This document shows, in pieces, positions 1 through 8,400 of a DNA stretch of 64,000 bases (within the stretch, counting starts at the first letter, position 1; each line of letters opens with the position of its first letter). Position numbers and translations under genes: made by a program. The stretch lies in NCBI RefSeq assembly GCF_000425485.1, contig NZ_AUDN01000026.1, positions 1 through 64,000 on the forward strand, written 5' to 3'. The notes under the pieces were generated by a model that was not told the DNA's origin, did not search any database, and was given only the letters and a program-made list of their open reading frames with translations. The stretch is from Flavobacterium tegetincola DSM 22377. GTDB taxonomy: Bacteria > Bacteroidota > Bacteroidia > Flavobacteriales > Flavobacteriaceae.

Positions 1-618
1 TCACCCTGTCTTACAAATTCCCACAAACAAATTCTACATCAATACTGATCACAATTACCTACACAAACATTGGCCACGGTTTCAACCGTGGTGCACATAT
101 AGAGAAAATCATAATTAGAAAAACAAAGAGGACAACACAATTTCCCGCACCTTAAGAGATGTTTTTCAGGAGCTTATTCCAGCTATCACCTTTAGTCCTC
201 AGTAAAAAAGCCGGTTTTCCAAGCCCAAAAAGGAGCTTCTAAAGTCGCTCTTTTTGGGCAGGAAAACCAGGCTTTTTTACCTCCGGGCTACCGGCTCTAT
301 CTGGGCTAGGGGTTTTAGGAAATAGTCAACTTCAGTAGATTTCATTTCAATTAAAGTTGATATCAACCAGAATTAATACACTAACTTTTTAGATTTATAA
401 TCCATAGCAATAGTACCGCAACGCTGCCGAGAGAACTTCACGAACACAGAAATTTGTGCTGCATAAGTCGAGCGTATATTATTGGATTAATAATTTCAGT
501 GAACTATAAACCATAACGCGGCTGCTAATTAAAATGTAAATAGTATTAGTTGCATCACACCATAAACCTCTAGTCATTTATAGGAAAAATGGTGTCAGCC
601 ACTAAATGAGTAATAGAT
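1..618. other. Non-coding stretch before the 41-bp repeat array
   Basis: I see no convincing gene in this stretch. It holds a small hairpin near 70-95 (CCACGG / CCGTGG around TTTCAA), the long hairpin element listed separately at 163-318, and AT-rich sequence up to the tandem array. The only open frame nearby (570-821, minus) runs mainly through the tandem repeat and is rejected. Confidence 0.6.
163..318 (-). repeat. Dispersed hairpin element, family 1 (copy a), with a 79-nt hairpin
   Basis: Read on the minus strand, the element starts with CTAGCCCAGATAG and ends near GGAATAAGCTCCTGA. These ends are shared with the elements near 22745, 23159 and 36693. Between them, positions 202-280 form a very long imperfect hairpin. 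Positions 202-212 pair with 270-280, 213-220 with 261-268, 223-232 with 250-259, and 234-236 with 247-249, giving about 32 base pairs with a short terminal loop. The ends are conserved between copies and the core differs. Flavobacterial genomes carry many such elements; their function is not known to me. Confidence 0.7.
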
Positions 619-1233
619 CCCGATGTGTAATTCCTTCCTGCGAGTCGTTTGGAACAATTCCCGATGCGTAATTCCTTCCTGCGAGTCGTTTGGAACAATT
701 CCCGATGCGTAATTCCTTCCTGCGAGTCAGTTGGAGCAATTCCCGATACGTAATTCCTTCCTACGAGTCGTTTGGAACAATTCCCGATGCGTAATTCCTT
801 CCTGCGAGTCGGTTGGAACAATTACCGATGCGTAATTTCTTCCTGCGAGTCAGTTGGAACAATTCCCGATGCGTAATTCCTTCCTGCGAGTCGTTTGGAA
901 CAATTCCCGATGCGTAATTCCTTCCTGCGAGTCGGTTGGAACAATTACCGATGCGTAATTTCTTCCTGCGAGTCAGTTGGAACAATTCCCGATGCGTAAT
1001 TCCTTCCTGCGAGTCAGTTGGAGCAATTCCCGATACGTAATTCCTTCCTACGAGTCGTTTGGAACAATTCCCGATGCGTAATGCCTTCCTACGAATCGTT
1101 TGGAACAATTCCCGATGCGTAATTTCTTCCTGCGAGTCGTTTAGAACAATTACCGATACGTAATTTCTTCCTGCGAGTCAGTTGGAGCAATTCCCGATGC
1201 GTAATTCCTTCCTGCGAGTCAGTTGGAACAATT
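619..1233. repeat. 41-bp tandem repeat array, 15 exact-length copies
   Basis: Fifteen head-to-tail units of exactly 41 bp (615 bp) begin at 619, 660, 701 and so on to 1193. There are no spacers, so this is not a CRISPR array. Each unit carries the inverted repeat GGAA-CAA-TTCC across its right part and the unit junction. Variation is limited to a few positions. Units 3-4 equal units 10-11, units 5-6 equal units 8-9, and unit 7 equals unit 2, so blocks of several units have been copied. As 41 is not a multiple of three, all frames cycle, which creates repetitive open frames that are not genes. The right flank, from 1234, is degenerate. Confidence 0.95.
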
Positions 1234-1426
1234 TAAGCTTCTGAATAAATTCCTTCTCTGCAGGAGGCGAAATTTACTTACATTAAATATCTATAGGTGT
1301 TACGGATGTAGATTAAATAGAATTTGAAGTAAATTTGAATCTCTCTATTTTGTTTAAATCTTCTCTGAAATCCTGTAATGCAGTTTATTTTATGAAACAG
1401 CAGTACCGTCAATTAAGATACTTTCG

Positions 1427-2209
1427 TTAATTATAAATTAAAGTAAAAGTCCCTTTGGTAAAAATACCAATAGCGATTAATAGTATTACCAAAATCTCCA
1501 TTAGTAATAAAAGTAGAAACAGGACTAATTTAAAAACAGTTCTTCCTGCTAAATATTCTTTACGGAATGTTCGGTAGTAGTTAGCAATAAAATAAATTAA
1601 GATAGTGAGAGGAGTCAAGATGTAAAACATGCTGCTCAAGCCATCAATATAATTTAAGAAATCCGTAAAGTAAAGCAGTTCAAAAAGAAAATTTATAAAG
1701 ATTACACCTAAAAAAATCATACCGGCGATTATTAAGTGTTCACTAAAATTTAGTTTTTTTCTTTTAAAAAGCAAGAAGCTATTAAAAGCGAAAAGTGGTA
1801 CAAAAGCATAGATTATGAGCTTTGCGTAATCGCCAAGAAACTTATCGATGTTTTTTCCTTGAACAGATGTAGCACCTTCGTTTTTTATGTTGAAATAGTC
1901 AAACTGCATCTTGTCATAAAGGTTATTTACTAAAAGAGTTAACCCGATGATAACAAGAATTAGGTAAAACACATTGTAATATTTTATTCTTTTTCCACTT
2001 ATATATTCCAAAGCAGCCGTTCCAGGTCTGATTAATGCTTGCTTAATGGTAAATAGGATTCCTTTTTCAATGTGCCAAACGCCATGAAGCAAATCATGCA
2101 TAAAGAAATGTTTAGCAGTAATTCGATGGGTATCGGTTTTTTGTCCACAGTTCGAACAGAATTTACCTTCAGCAACTGTATCGCAGTTTAAACACGCAAG
2201 ACTTTCCAT
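1427..2209 (-). CDS. DUF3667 family membrane protein with N-terminal zinc ribbon
   Basis: A 260-residue protein. The N-terminus has two CxxC-type pairs (CLNC and CSNCGQK, residues 7-24) that form a treble-clef or zinc-ribbon-like motif, followed by a conserved segment rich in H, W and G (residues 29-55). About five hydrophobic segments follow (roughly 78-95, 132-147, 158-178, 190-208 and 226-250). This matches DUF3667, a family common in Bacteroidetes with no established role. The start at MESLACLNC puts the zinc ribbon right at the N-terminus, as in the family. A hairpin lies just upstream at 2241-2267, so the gene is probably transcribed alone. Function unknown. Confidence 0.8.
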   Translation of the reverse strand: MESLACLNCDTVAEGKFCSNCGQKTDTHRITAKHFFMHDLLHGVWHIEKGILFTIKQALIRPGTAALEYISGKRIKYYNVFYLILVIIGLTLLVNNLYDKMQFDYFNIKNEGATSVQGKNIDKFLGDYAKLIIYAFVPLFAFNSFLLFKRKKLNFSEHLIIAGMIFLGVIFINFLFELLYFTDFLNYIDGLSSMFYILTPLTILIYFIANYYRTFRKEYLAGRTVFKLVLFLLLLLMEILVILLIAIGIFTKGTFTLIYN

Positions 2210-2240
2210 AATTTTTTAATTTGACAAAGCTAAAATAGAA

Positions 2241-2267
2241 AAAGACTTTCATTATCTGAAAGCCTTT
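2241..2267 (-). terminator. Terminator-like hairpin behind displaced purL end A
   Basis: On the minus strand a stem GGCTTTC / GAAAGTC with a 7-nt loop is followed by a T-rich tract. It lies directly downstream of the displaced purL end at 2274-2450, as the stronger hairpins do behind purL and behind the second displaced end. Confidence 0.55.
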
Positions 2268-2273
2268 TCTTAA

Positions 2274-2450
2274 TTATTTAAAAAATAAATAGTCTTTCTT
2301 TTCCTCAATCCATTTTCTAACATTCACAAAAGCTTCTAACGAAGGTGAAACATCATTTTCTGCATTTGAAAAGTTGAACTTAACTTCACCATGCAAATCC
2401 AAACACCTAAAGTGGTTTCTTCCAAAGTCGATAACAGCATCTGTTGTGGT
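2274..2450 (-). pseudogene. Displaced purL 3' end, copy A (degraded)
   Basis: The minus-strand sequence encodes a remnant of the PurL glutaminase C-terminus. A segment reading STLEETTLGVWI matches PurL around residues 1126-1137. A 1-bp deletion follows, and the frame then reads HGEVKFNFSNAEN, joins directly to DVSPSLEAFVNVRKWIEEK, and ends at TAA. About 59 codons found in PurL between these two parts are missing. The fragment has lost its reading frame and is more decayed than copy B at 3303-3528, so it is probably the oldest of the three purL ends in this region. The open frame at 2336-2572 is a by-product of it. Confidence 0.85.
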
Positions 2451-2616
2451 TTTTTAATGGACAAGTTATTGTCTTTTTTCATTACATTTGAAAAGCAATA
2501 ATGCGAAACAAACTTTTGGATATGCATCTTAAAATAGGTATGAAGGTGAAGGTTTGTTTTGGTTATATGCAAATTAGCAGCAAGCTTGCCAAAATTGTAA
2601 AAAAAAGTGAAAATTT

Positions 2617-3066
2617 ATGAAGAAAAATATTTATTTAATTGTAATTGTATTAATATTATTTTCAGCAGGGTTTGTAAACTTTGTTAATATTCAAAATTCT
2701 ATATTAGAAAATTTAAAAAACTATTCATTTGCTTATAATGAAATGAATACTCAACTTTTTGATTCTTTAAAATTTGGAATTCTTTGTGGAATAACTCCAA
2801 TAGTATTAAATGTTTTATGGAATAAAACTAAAACTGAAAAGCTAAGACTGAAATTATTGTCAATGTTTGTTTTTATAACAGTTATTGGTAGTTATATTGT
2901 TATAAAAATATCAATATTAAATTCAAAAAACGATATTGAAAAATTAGAGATTAAAAATACATTAAGTATAGAATCGCTAAATTTAACTTTGCATTTCTTT
3001 TTAGCACAAATAATTGGTTTCTTTATAATGTATTTAATTTTTAGGAATAAATCAAAAACAGAGTAA
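2617..3066 (+). CDS. Small membrane protein of unknown function, accessory region
   Basis: A 149-residue protein with four predicted transmembrane segments (about 4-25, 48-66, 83-103 and 123-144) and short charged loops. I recognise no family. The gene is very AT-rich, more so than purL and other neighbours, and sits between two displaced purL 3' ends (A at 2274-2450 and B at 3303-3528) in the orientation opposite to purL. This setting suggests cargo of an earlier insertion. It has no partner gene, although about 170 bp of apparently non-coding sequence follows. Function cannot be stated from the sequence. Confidence 0.65.
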   Translation: MKKNIYLIVIVLILFSAGFVNFVNIQNSILENLKNYSFAYNEMNTQLFDSLKFGILCGITPIVLNVLWNKTKTEKLRLKLLSMFVFITVIGSYIVIKISILNSKNDIEKLEIKNTLSIESLNLTLHFFLAQIIGFFIMYLIFRNKSKTE

Positions 3067-3215
3067 AAATCCTACTGCTAACAAGCTAAGGTTTAGTTGC
3101 TTCCGAAGAATGAACAATGAAACCTGTGTTGAATAGCCTGTCCCGTTTTCTCGAAAAAACCGATTAAATGCCGTCAACACTTAAGAAGTTTTTGCTACAA
3201 ACACCTTCACCCAAA

Positions 3216-3240
3216 TTTGTCACTCCGTAGGAGTCTATTA
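3216..3240. repeat. Short palindromic repeat (ACTCC-TAC... type)
   Basis: A small hairpin with arms ACTCC and GGAGT around a 4-nt centre lies in the accessory region between the unknown membrane protein and the terminator of displaced purL end B. This motif, read as ACTCCTACGGAGT on the minus strand, resembles a short palindrome often seen between flavobacterial genes; that is recollection and was not checked here. Confidence 0.4.
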
Positions 3241-3252
3241 ATTACTACAAAC

Positions 3253-3284
3253 AAAAAATGCTCTTCCATCGAAGAGCATTTTTT
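3253..3284. terminator. Bidirectional terminator behind displaced purL end B
   Basis: A perfect 14-bp stem (AAAAAATGCTCTTC / GAAGAGCATTTTTT) closes a CATC loop. The A-tract and T-tract on the two sides allow termination in both directions. The same hairpin, base for base, stands at 5351-5382 behind the intact purL, so it was carried with the purL end as part of a duplicated segment. Confidence 0.9.
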
Positions 3285-3302
3285 ATATAAATATATAAGG
3301 AG

Positions 3303-3528
3303 TTATTTCTTTTCAATCCATTTTCTAGTATTCACAAAAGCTTCTAACCAAGGCGAAACCTCGTCTTTCTGTCCACGTTCTGGATAATTTGCCCAGTTCC
3401 AAGGGAAAGTAGAACGCTCAATGTGTGGCATCGTTACCAAGTGACGACCTGTTATATCCGTCATCATCGCCGTGTTATAATCCGAACCATTTGGATTGGC
3501 AGGATAACCTTCATAAGCATATTTCGCT
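3303..3528 (-). pseudogene. Displaced purL 3' end, copy B (frame intact)
   Basis: This minus-strand fragment encodes the last 75 or so residues of PurL, through the MPHIER motif that carries the catalytic His and Glu of the glutaminase triad, and ends in WIEKK-stop (purL: WIENK-stop). The frame is open with no start of its own. Against purL 5401-5628 I count about 18 differences over about 225 bp, of which about 14 fall at third codon positions. It therefore derives from a diverged but selected purL allele and is not a copy that decayed here. Similarity stops sharply at about 3528. The terminator and about 15 bp more on the other side are shared too. Confidence 0.93.
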
Positions 3529-3702
3529 AATTATTTGGTTAATTATATCTTGTAAGTTCAAATACCAATTGTTTTGTAAATTTTTTAGGCATATTTTTAA
3601 TAACTTTTCGACATTGCAATTTAAATATCTCATTTATGTTATAATATTAATAATAATTTATGTAAATTGGTGGTTTACTTTTAAAACTCAAAATTTATTT
3701 AT

Positions 3703-4863
3703 GTGAAAAATCCAATAACTTTAATTTGTGTGTTAGTTTTCTTCTTCTCTTGTCAGCATGAGAATTATGTTGATGAAATAAAGATTAACAAGAATAATAG
3801 CAATTGTATATTTTTATTAAAAACTCAAAATTTTATTAATACTACCACTCTTGAGAGTAAGAATATAAATATTTATCCGAGAGAAAATAATTTTAGCTTA
3901 ACCTATAGTGAAAGTAATACAAAAGGCATTAAGACAGTTACTGATAAGTTCAAAATTTATCCTAAAAACGATGTGTCTTCTGTTATACTGTATTTTGAGA
4001 AAAATACTGACAATGTAAATGCAATAAGTTTGTTCGTCTATAATCAGCGTGATATGATAATTTATCACGAATTATTTAAATTTAATGGTGTAGAGTTTAT
4101 GAATATTACTTCGTGGAATTTGAGTACATGTAATTCAATTTTGCCTGGTTATATTGAACTCTTGGGTAATATAATAGATCCTACGATTAACAAATCATGT
4201 TTAATTTTTAATGTTGATTCTAAAAATTATTTATTGCGGAAACCCCATGGTAATAATTTTGAGAAATTAATTTTAGATAAATCCAAATTTGGATTTAGAT
4301 CTTCTGGTTGTACTATTGGAATGTGTAAACTTGATTTGGAAACAAAAAATTGTGGGGTACATCCAGAAGGAGGGTTGGATTGTGGCGTGCCGGGTTCTGA
4401 TTCTGAAGATTGTCCTAAAGATGAGTTAGAGGAAGGGTTAGAAGAGCAGGAGGAAGTAATAGTCGACACCAGACGTACTGATTATGTTAAAACTAATACA
4501 CAACTAGCTTATAATATAAAAGAGTATCTTAATTCTTTTGATAAAGGCACTAAATACGTTAATTATTATTATTTTATAGGTAAAATATTAATTGAAAATA
4601 ATGTTATTAAAGAGAACCGGTTGACTTTTTTCGAAGCATTTGTTAGAGTAATTAATATTGGTAACAAATTATTAACTCAAAATGATACTAGTGTTTTAAT
4701 CACAAATTCTGATTTTATTTTTTTCAATGATTTAATTGATTCATTGTTAGTAGGGCAATCTAATAACGCAGAATACATTAATATTTTAACAATAGTTAAG
4801 GACGATTTGATACATTTCAGAAACAAACCAACTAATGTTGTAAAGAATGAAATTGTTAATTAA
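3703..4863 (+). CDS. Lipoprotein of unknown function, cargo of the purL-end insertion
   Basis: A 386-residue protein. The N-terminus (VLVFFFSCQHEN) is a lipoprotein signal with Cys at about residue 16, so it is likely anchored to a membrane on the periplasmic or outer face. Residues about 200-250 hold a cluster of six cysteines followed by a strongly acidic, low-complexity stretch (EELEEGLEEQEE-like). The C-terminal 130 residues look helical. I recognise no family. Translation would begin at GTG; the ATG three bases upstream is followed at once by TGA. The last 17 bp overlap the next gene, so the two form an operon. It is AT-rich and lies between displaced purL end B and purL, convergent with purL. 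Confidence 0.7.
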   Translation: MKNPITLICVLVFFFSCQHENYVDEIKINKNNSNCIFLLKTQNFINTTTLESKNINIYPRENNFSLTYSESNTKGIKTVTDKFKIYPKNDVSSVILYFEKNTDNVNAISLFVYNQRDMIIYHELFKFNGVEFMNITSWNLSTCNSILPGYIELLGNIIDPTINKSCLIFNVDSKNYLLRKPHGNNFEKLILDKSKFGFRSSGCTIGMCKLDLETKNCGVHPEGGLDCGVPGSDSEDCPKDELEEGLEEQEEVIVDTRRTDYVKTNTQLAYNIKEYLNSFDKGTKYVNYYYFIGKILIENNVIKENRLTFFEAFVRVINIGNKLLTQNDTSVLITNSDFIFFNDLIDSLLVGQSNNAEYINILTIVKDDLIHFRNKPTNVVKNEIVN

Positions 4864-5305
4864 CTTACTGTACTGTTTTTTAATTTTTATAGTTTTAAAT
4901 AATTTGGTTAGTAATTGTATTTCTTTTTTCTTAGGTTATAACTATATATATATTAATGGTGTAGTTTGTAAATCAGAAATTAATTATAACGGATGGATTG
5001 TGATTGTCTTTTTTATTATCTTTAAAGGTTTGCTCTTACTATCTTACCTTTTTTATAATGTACGATGGATCCGTTTTTATCTAATTATTGAAGTATTGAT
5101 TATTGGAGTTTTGCTTCTTGACTTCGTTTTTAATTCATATTTAATTCAATATTTCTACTCAAATAGACCCATATTTGTTTTAAGCTTGTACTTGTTTGAT
5201 AATTATTTAATTCAGGTTTTGATTAGTATTATTTCACTTATACTTTTGCGAAAAACTTTTTTTGATAGAATTAAAACTGTATCGGATAAAAAAGTTAATT
5301 TTTGA
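4847..5305 (+). CDS. Small membrane protein, partner of the lipoprotein
   Basis: A 152-residue protein with about four hydrophobic segments (roughly 4-24, 41-61, 70-90 and 118-137) and a short basic C-terminus. The start ATG overlaps the end of the lipoprotein gene by 17 bp, which indicates translational coupling and a joint function, perhaps at the membrane. I recognise no family. It is AT-rich like its partner. It runs into the bidirectional terminator shared with purL. A secreted or surface factor with a membrane partner would fit, but that is inference. Confidence 0.68.
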   Translation: MKLLINLLYCFLIFIVLNNLVSNCISFFLGYNYIYINGVVCKSEINYNGWIVIVFFIIFKGLLLLSYLFYNVRWIRFYLIIEVLIIGVLLLDFVFNSYLIQYFYSNRPIFVLSLYLFDNYLIQVLISIISLILLRKTFFDRIKTVSDKKVNF

Positions 5306-5350
5306 GGAGGTATTCATAAATTTGATTTATGATTTAATACTGTACGAAAC

Positions 5351-5382
5351 AAAAAATGCTCTTCCATCGAAGAGCATTTTTT
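5351..5382. terminator. Bidirectional terminator between cargo operon and purL
   Basis: A perfect 14-bp stem with CATC loop and flanking A and T tracts, identical to the hairpin at 3253-3284. It can end both purL (minus strand) and the cargo operon (plus strand). Confidence 0.9.
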
Positions 5383-5400
5383 ATATAACTCAATTAGGAG

Positions 5401-8400
5401 TTATTTGTTTTCAATCCATTTTCTAGCATTCACAAAAGCTTCTAACCAAGGCGAAACTTCATCTTTTTGTCCGCGTTCTGGATAATTTGCCCAGTTCCAA
5501 GGGAACGTAGAACGCTCAATATGCGGCATCGTTACCAAGTGACGACCTGTTGTATCCGTTAGCATTGCCGTATTGTAATCCGAACCATTTGGATTGGCAG
5601 GATAACCTTCATACCCATATTTGGCTACAATATTATAGTCGCTTTCCGCATTAGGTAATTTAAATTTTCCTTCGCCATGCGAAATCCAAACGCCTAAAGT
5701 GGTTCCTTCTAAAGTCGATAACATCACCGAATTGTTTTTCTGAACCTTCACCGATGTAAAGCCACTTTCGTGTTTCTGCGAAGTATTGTACGTCATTTTT
5801 CCGTGTGTGTCGTGTTCTGGATTCATCAATTCCAATTCCATGAACAATTGACAACCGTTGCAAATTCCCACAGAAAGTGTGTCTTCTCTTTTAAAGAAGT
5901 TTTTCAATGCTGTGTTTGCTTTTTCATTGTACAAAAATGCACCAGCCCAACCTTTCGCTGAACCTAAAACATCAGAGTTGGAAAATCCACCAACCGCTCC
6001 AATGAACTGAATGTCTTCTAAAGTCTCACGACCGGAAATCAAATCCGTCATGTGAACGTCTTTCACATCAAAACCTGCCAAGAACATTGCATTCGCCATT
6101 TCACGCTCGGAATTACTTCCTTTCTCACGAATAATCGCTGCTTTTGGACGAGTAGTTGTCGGCAATTGCGGTAATTTTCCATCAAAATGAGTTGGAAAAG
6201 TAAAGTCTAACGCCTGATTTTTATAATTCTCGAAACGCGCTTTCGCCATTCCATTTTTTGATTGTTTCTGGTCTAACAAATACGAAGTTTTAAACCAAGT
6301 ATCTCTTAATTCTGAAACATTGAAATTGAACTTGTCATTGTTATTTACAATTGAAATTGTATTTCCTTCTACAACAGTTCCAATGTTGAAAATTTCAATT
6401 CCGTTATTTGTAAACGTTTCTTCAACCGAAGCATCCGCTTGAAAAACCACAGCGATATTTTCGTTGAAAAGTGTTTTTACAGAATCATCTTCGCCTAAAA
6501 CACTCAAATCATAAGCTGCACCTAAATTCACATCAGCAAAACTCATTTCTAACAAAGTAGTAATCAATCCACCACTTCCGATGTCGTGACCCGCTTTAAT
6601 TTTGCGTTCCTTAATTAAATCTTGCAACGTGTTGAATGCTTTTTTGAAGAAAGAAGCGTCTTTAATCGTAGGGACTGCCGTTCCAATTTTATTCAGAATT
6701 TGAGCAAAAGAACTTCCGCCCAATTTGAAAGTATCTTGAGATAAATTAAGATAGTAAATGTTGCCACCGTTTCGTTGCAGAACAGGTTCCACCACTTTCG
6801 TGATATTACTACAGTTTCCAGCCGCCGAAATAATAACCGTTCCCGGAGCGATTACTTCATCGCCTGGGTATTTTTGTTTCATCGAAAGCGAATCTTTTCC
6901 TGTTGGAATATTGATGCCCAATTCGATGGCAAAAGCAGCACAACTTTCAACAGCTTCATACAATCTTGCGTCTTCACCGGCGTTTTTACAAGCCCACATC
7001 CAATTCGCAGAAAGCGAAACCGAATACATTCCTTCTTTTAAAGGAGCCCAAACTAGATTAGAAAGTGCTTCACCAATTGCCGTTCTCGAACCTGCAGCTG
7101 CGTCAATCAATGCAGCGATAGGCGAGTGGCCAATGGATGTTGCCAATCCTTCTTTTCCTTTGAAATCTAAAGCCATAACACCCACGTTGTTCAAAGGCAA
7201 TTGCAACGGTCCAACACATTGTTGTTTCGCGACTTTTCCTCCCACACAACGGTCCACTTTATTCGTCAACCAGTCTTTAGAACCCACAGCTTCTAGCTGC
7301 AATAATTCGTTTAAGTAGGTTGGAATTTCAGCCGTATCATAATTCAATTCCGCATAATTAGCAGGAATTGTAGTATCATTCATAATTGTTTTTGGCGAAC
7401 TACCAAAGAAATCTTCCAATGCATAATCCATTGGTTTTTCACCTGTCGATTTGGATTCAAAAGTAAAACGGTGGTCGTTCGTAACTTCACCCACTTCATA
7501 CATCGGCGAACGTTCTCTGTCGGCAATTCGTTGTAGAATTCCCATATCTTTTTCACCAATTACTAATCCCATTCGTTCTTGCGACTCGTTACCAATGATT
7601 TCCTTTGCAGAAAGCGTTGGGTCTCCAACTGGCAATTTGTCTAAATCAATCAATCCACCGGTTTCTTCCACCAATTCCGAAAGACAATTTAAATGTCCAC
7701 CAGCACCGTGGTCGTGAATGGAAACAATTGGGTTATTATCACTTTCCACTAAACCACGAATGGCATTTGCGGCACGTTTTTGCATTTCAGGATTGGAACG
7801 TTGGATAGCGTTTAGCTCAATTCCAGTTCCAAAAGCACCTGTATCGGCAGAGGAAACTGCAGCTCCACCCATACCAATTCTATAATTTTCACCACCGAGA
7901 ATGACAATTTTGTCTCCGGCAGTTGGTTTTTTCTTAATTGCTTGGTCTAATTTTCCGTAACCAATTCCACCCGCTTGCATGATTACTTTGTCGTAACCAA
8001 TTTTACGTGCTTTCTGTTCTCCTCCTTCGGGGGAGTTAGAGGGTGCTTCTTGGTGTTCAAAAGTCAAAACCGAACCTGTAATCAACGGTTGCCCAAATTT
8101 ATTTCCAAAATCAGACGCTCCATTGGAAGCTTTTATCAAAATATCCATTGGCGTTTGATACAACCAAGGACGTTCTGGCATGGCTTGTTCCCAATTTCTT
8201 TTGTCTTCCAAACGAGAATACGAAGTCATGTAAACCGCAGTTCCCGCCAAAGGCAATGAACCTTGTCCACCTGCTAATCGGTCGCGAATTTCTCCACCTG
8301 AACCCGTTGCTGCACCATTAAAAGGTTCAACAGTAGTTGGGAAATTATGTGTTTCTGCTTTCAATGAAAGAACAGAGTCGAAGTTTTTTTCTTCGTAAAA

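Noticed and set aside
570..1108. Two minus-strand open frames of 83 and 115 codons
   Set aside because: They arise from the 41-bp tandem repeat, whose period cycles through all frames and contains no stop in this one. The protein would be a 41-residue repeat with no start signal of its own.
619..1233. Possible CRISPR array
   Set aside because: The units follow each other without spacers and vary only at a few positions. There are no cas genes.
2336..2572. Minus-strand open frame of 78 codons
   Set aside because: Its C-terminal half is the frameshifted displaced purL end A, and the rest is unrelated AT-rich sequence.
3425..3706. Plus-strand open frame of 93 codons
   Set aside because: It begins on the antisense strand of displaced purL end B and continues into AT-rich leader sequence; no family or ribosome binding site.
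2210..5400. Integron-like cassette array or a transposon with inverted ends
   Set aside because: I could not find attC-like sites, terminal inverted repeats, a transposase or an integrase. The only repeated boundary is the purL 3' end with its terminator, as a direct repeat.
6758..7318. Plus-strand open frame of 186 codons
   Set aside because: It lies fully antisense within purL and has the composition of a shadow frame. Other frames inside purL were rejected for the same reason.
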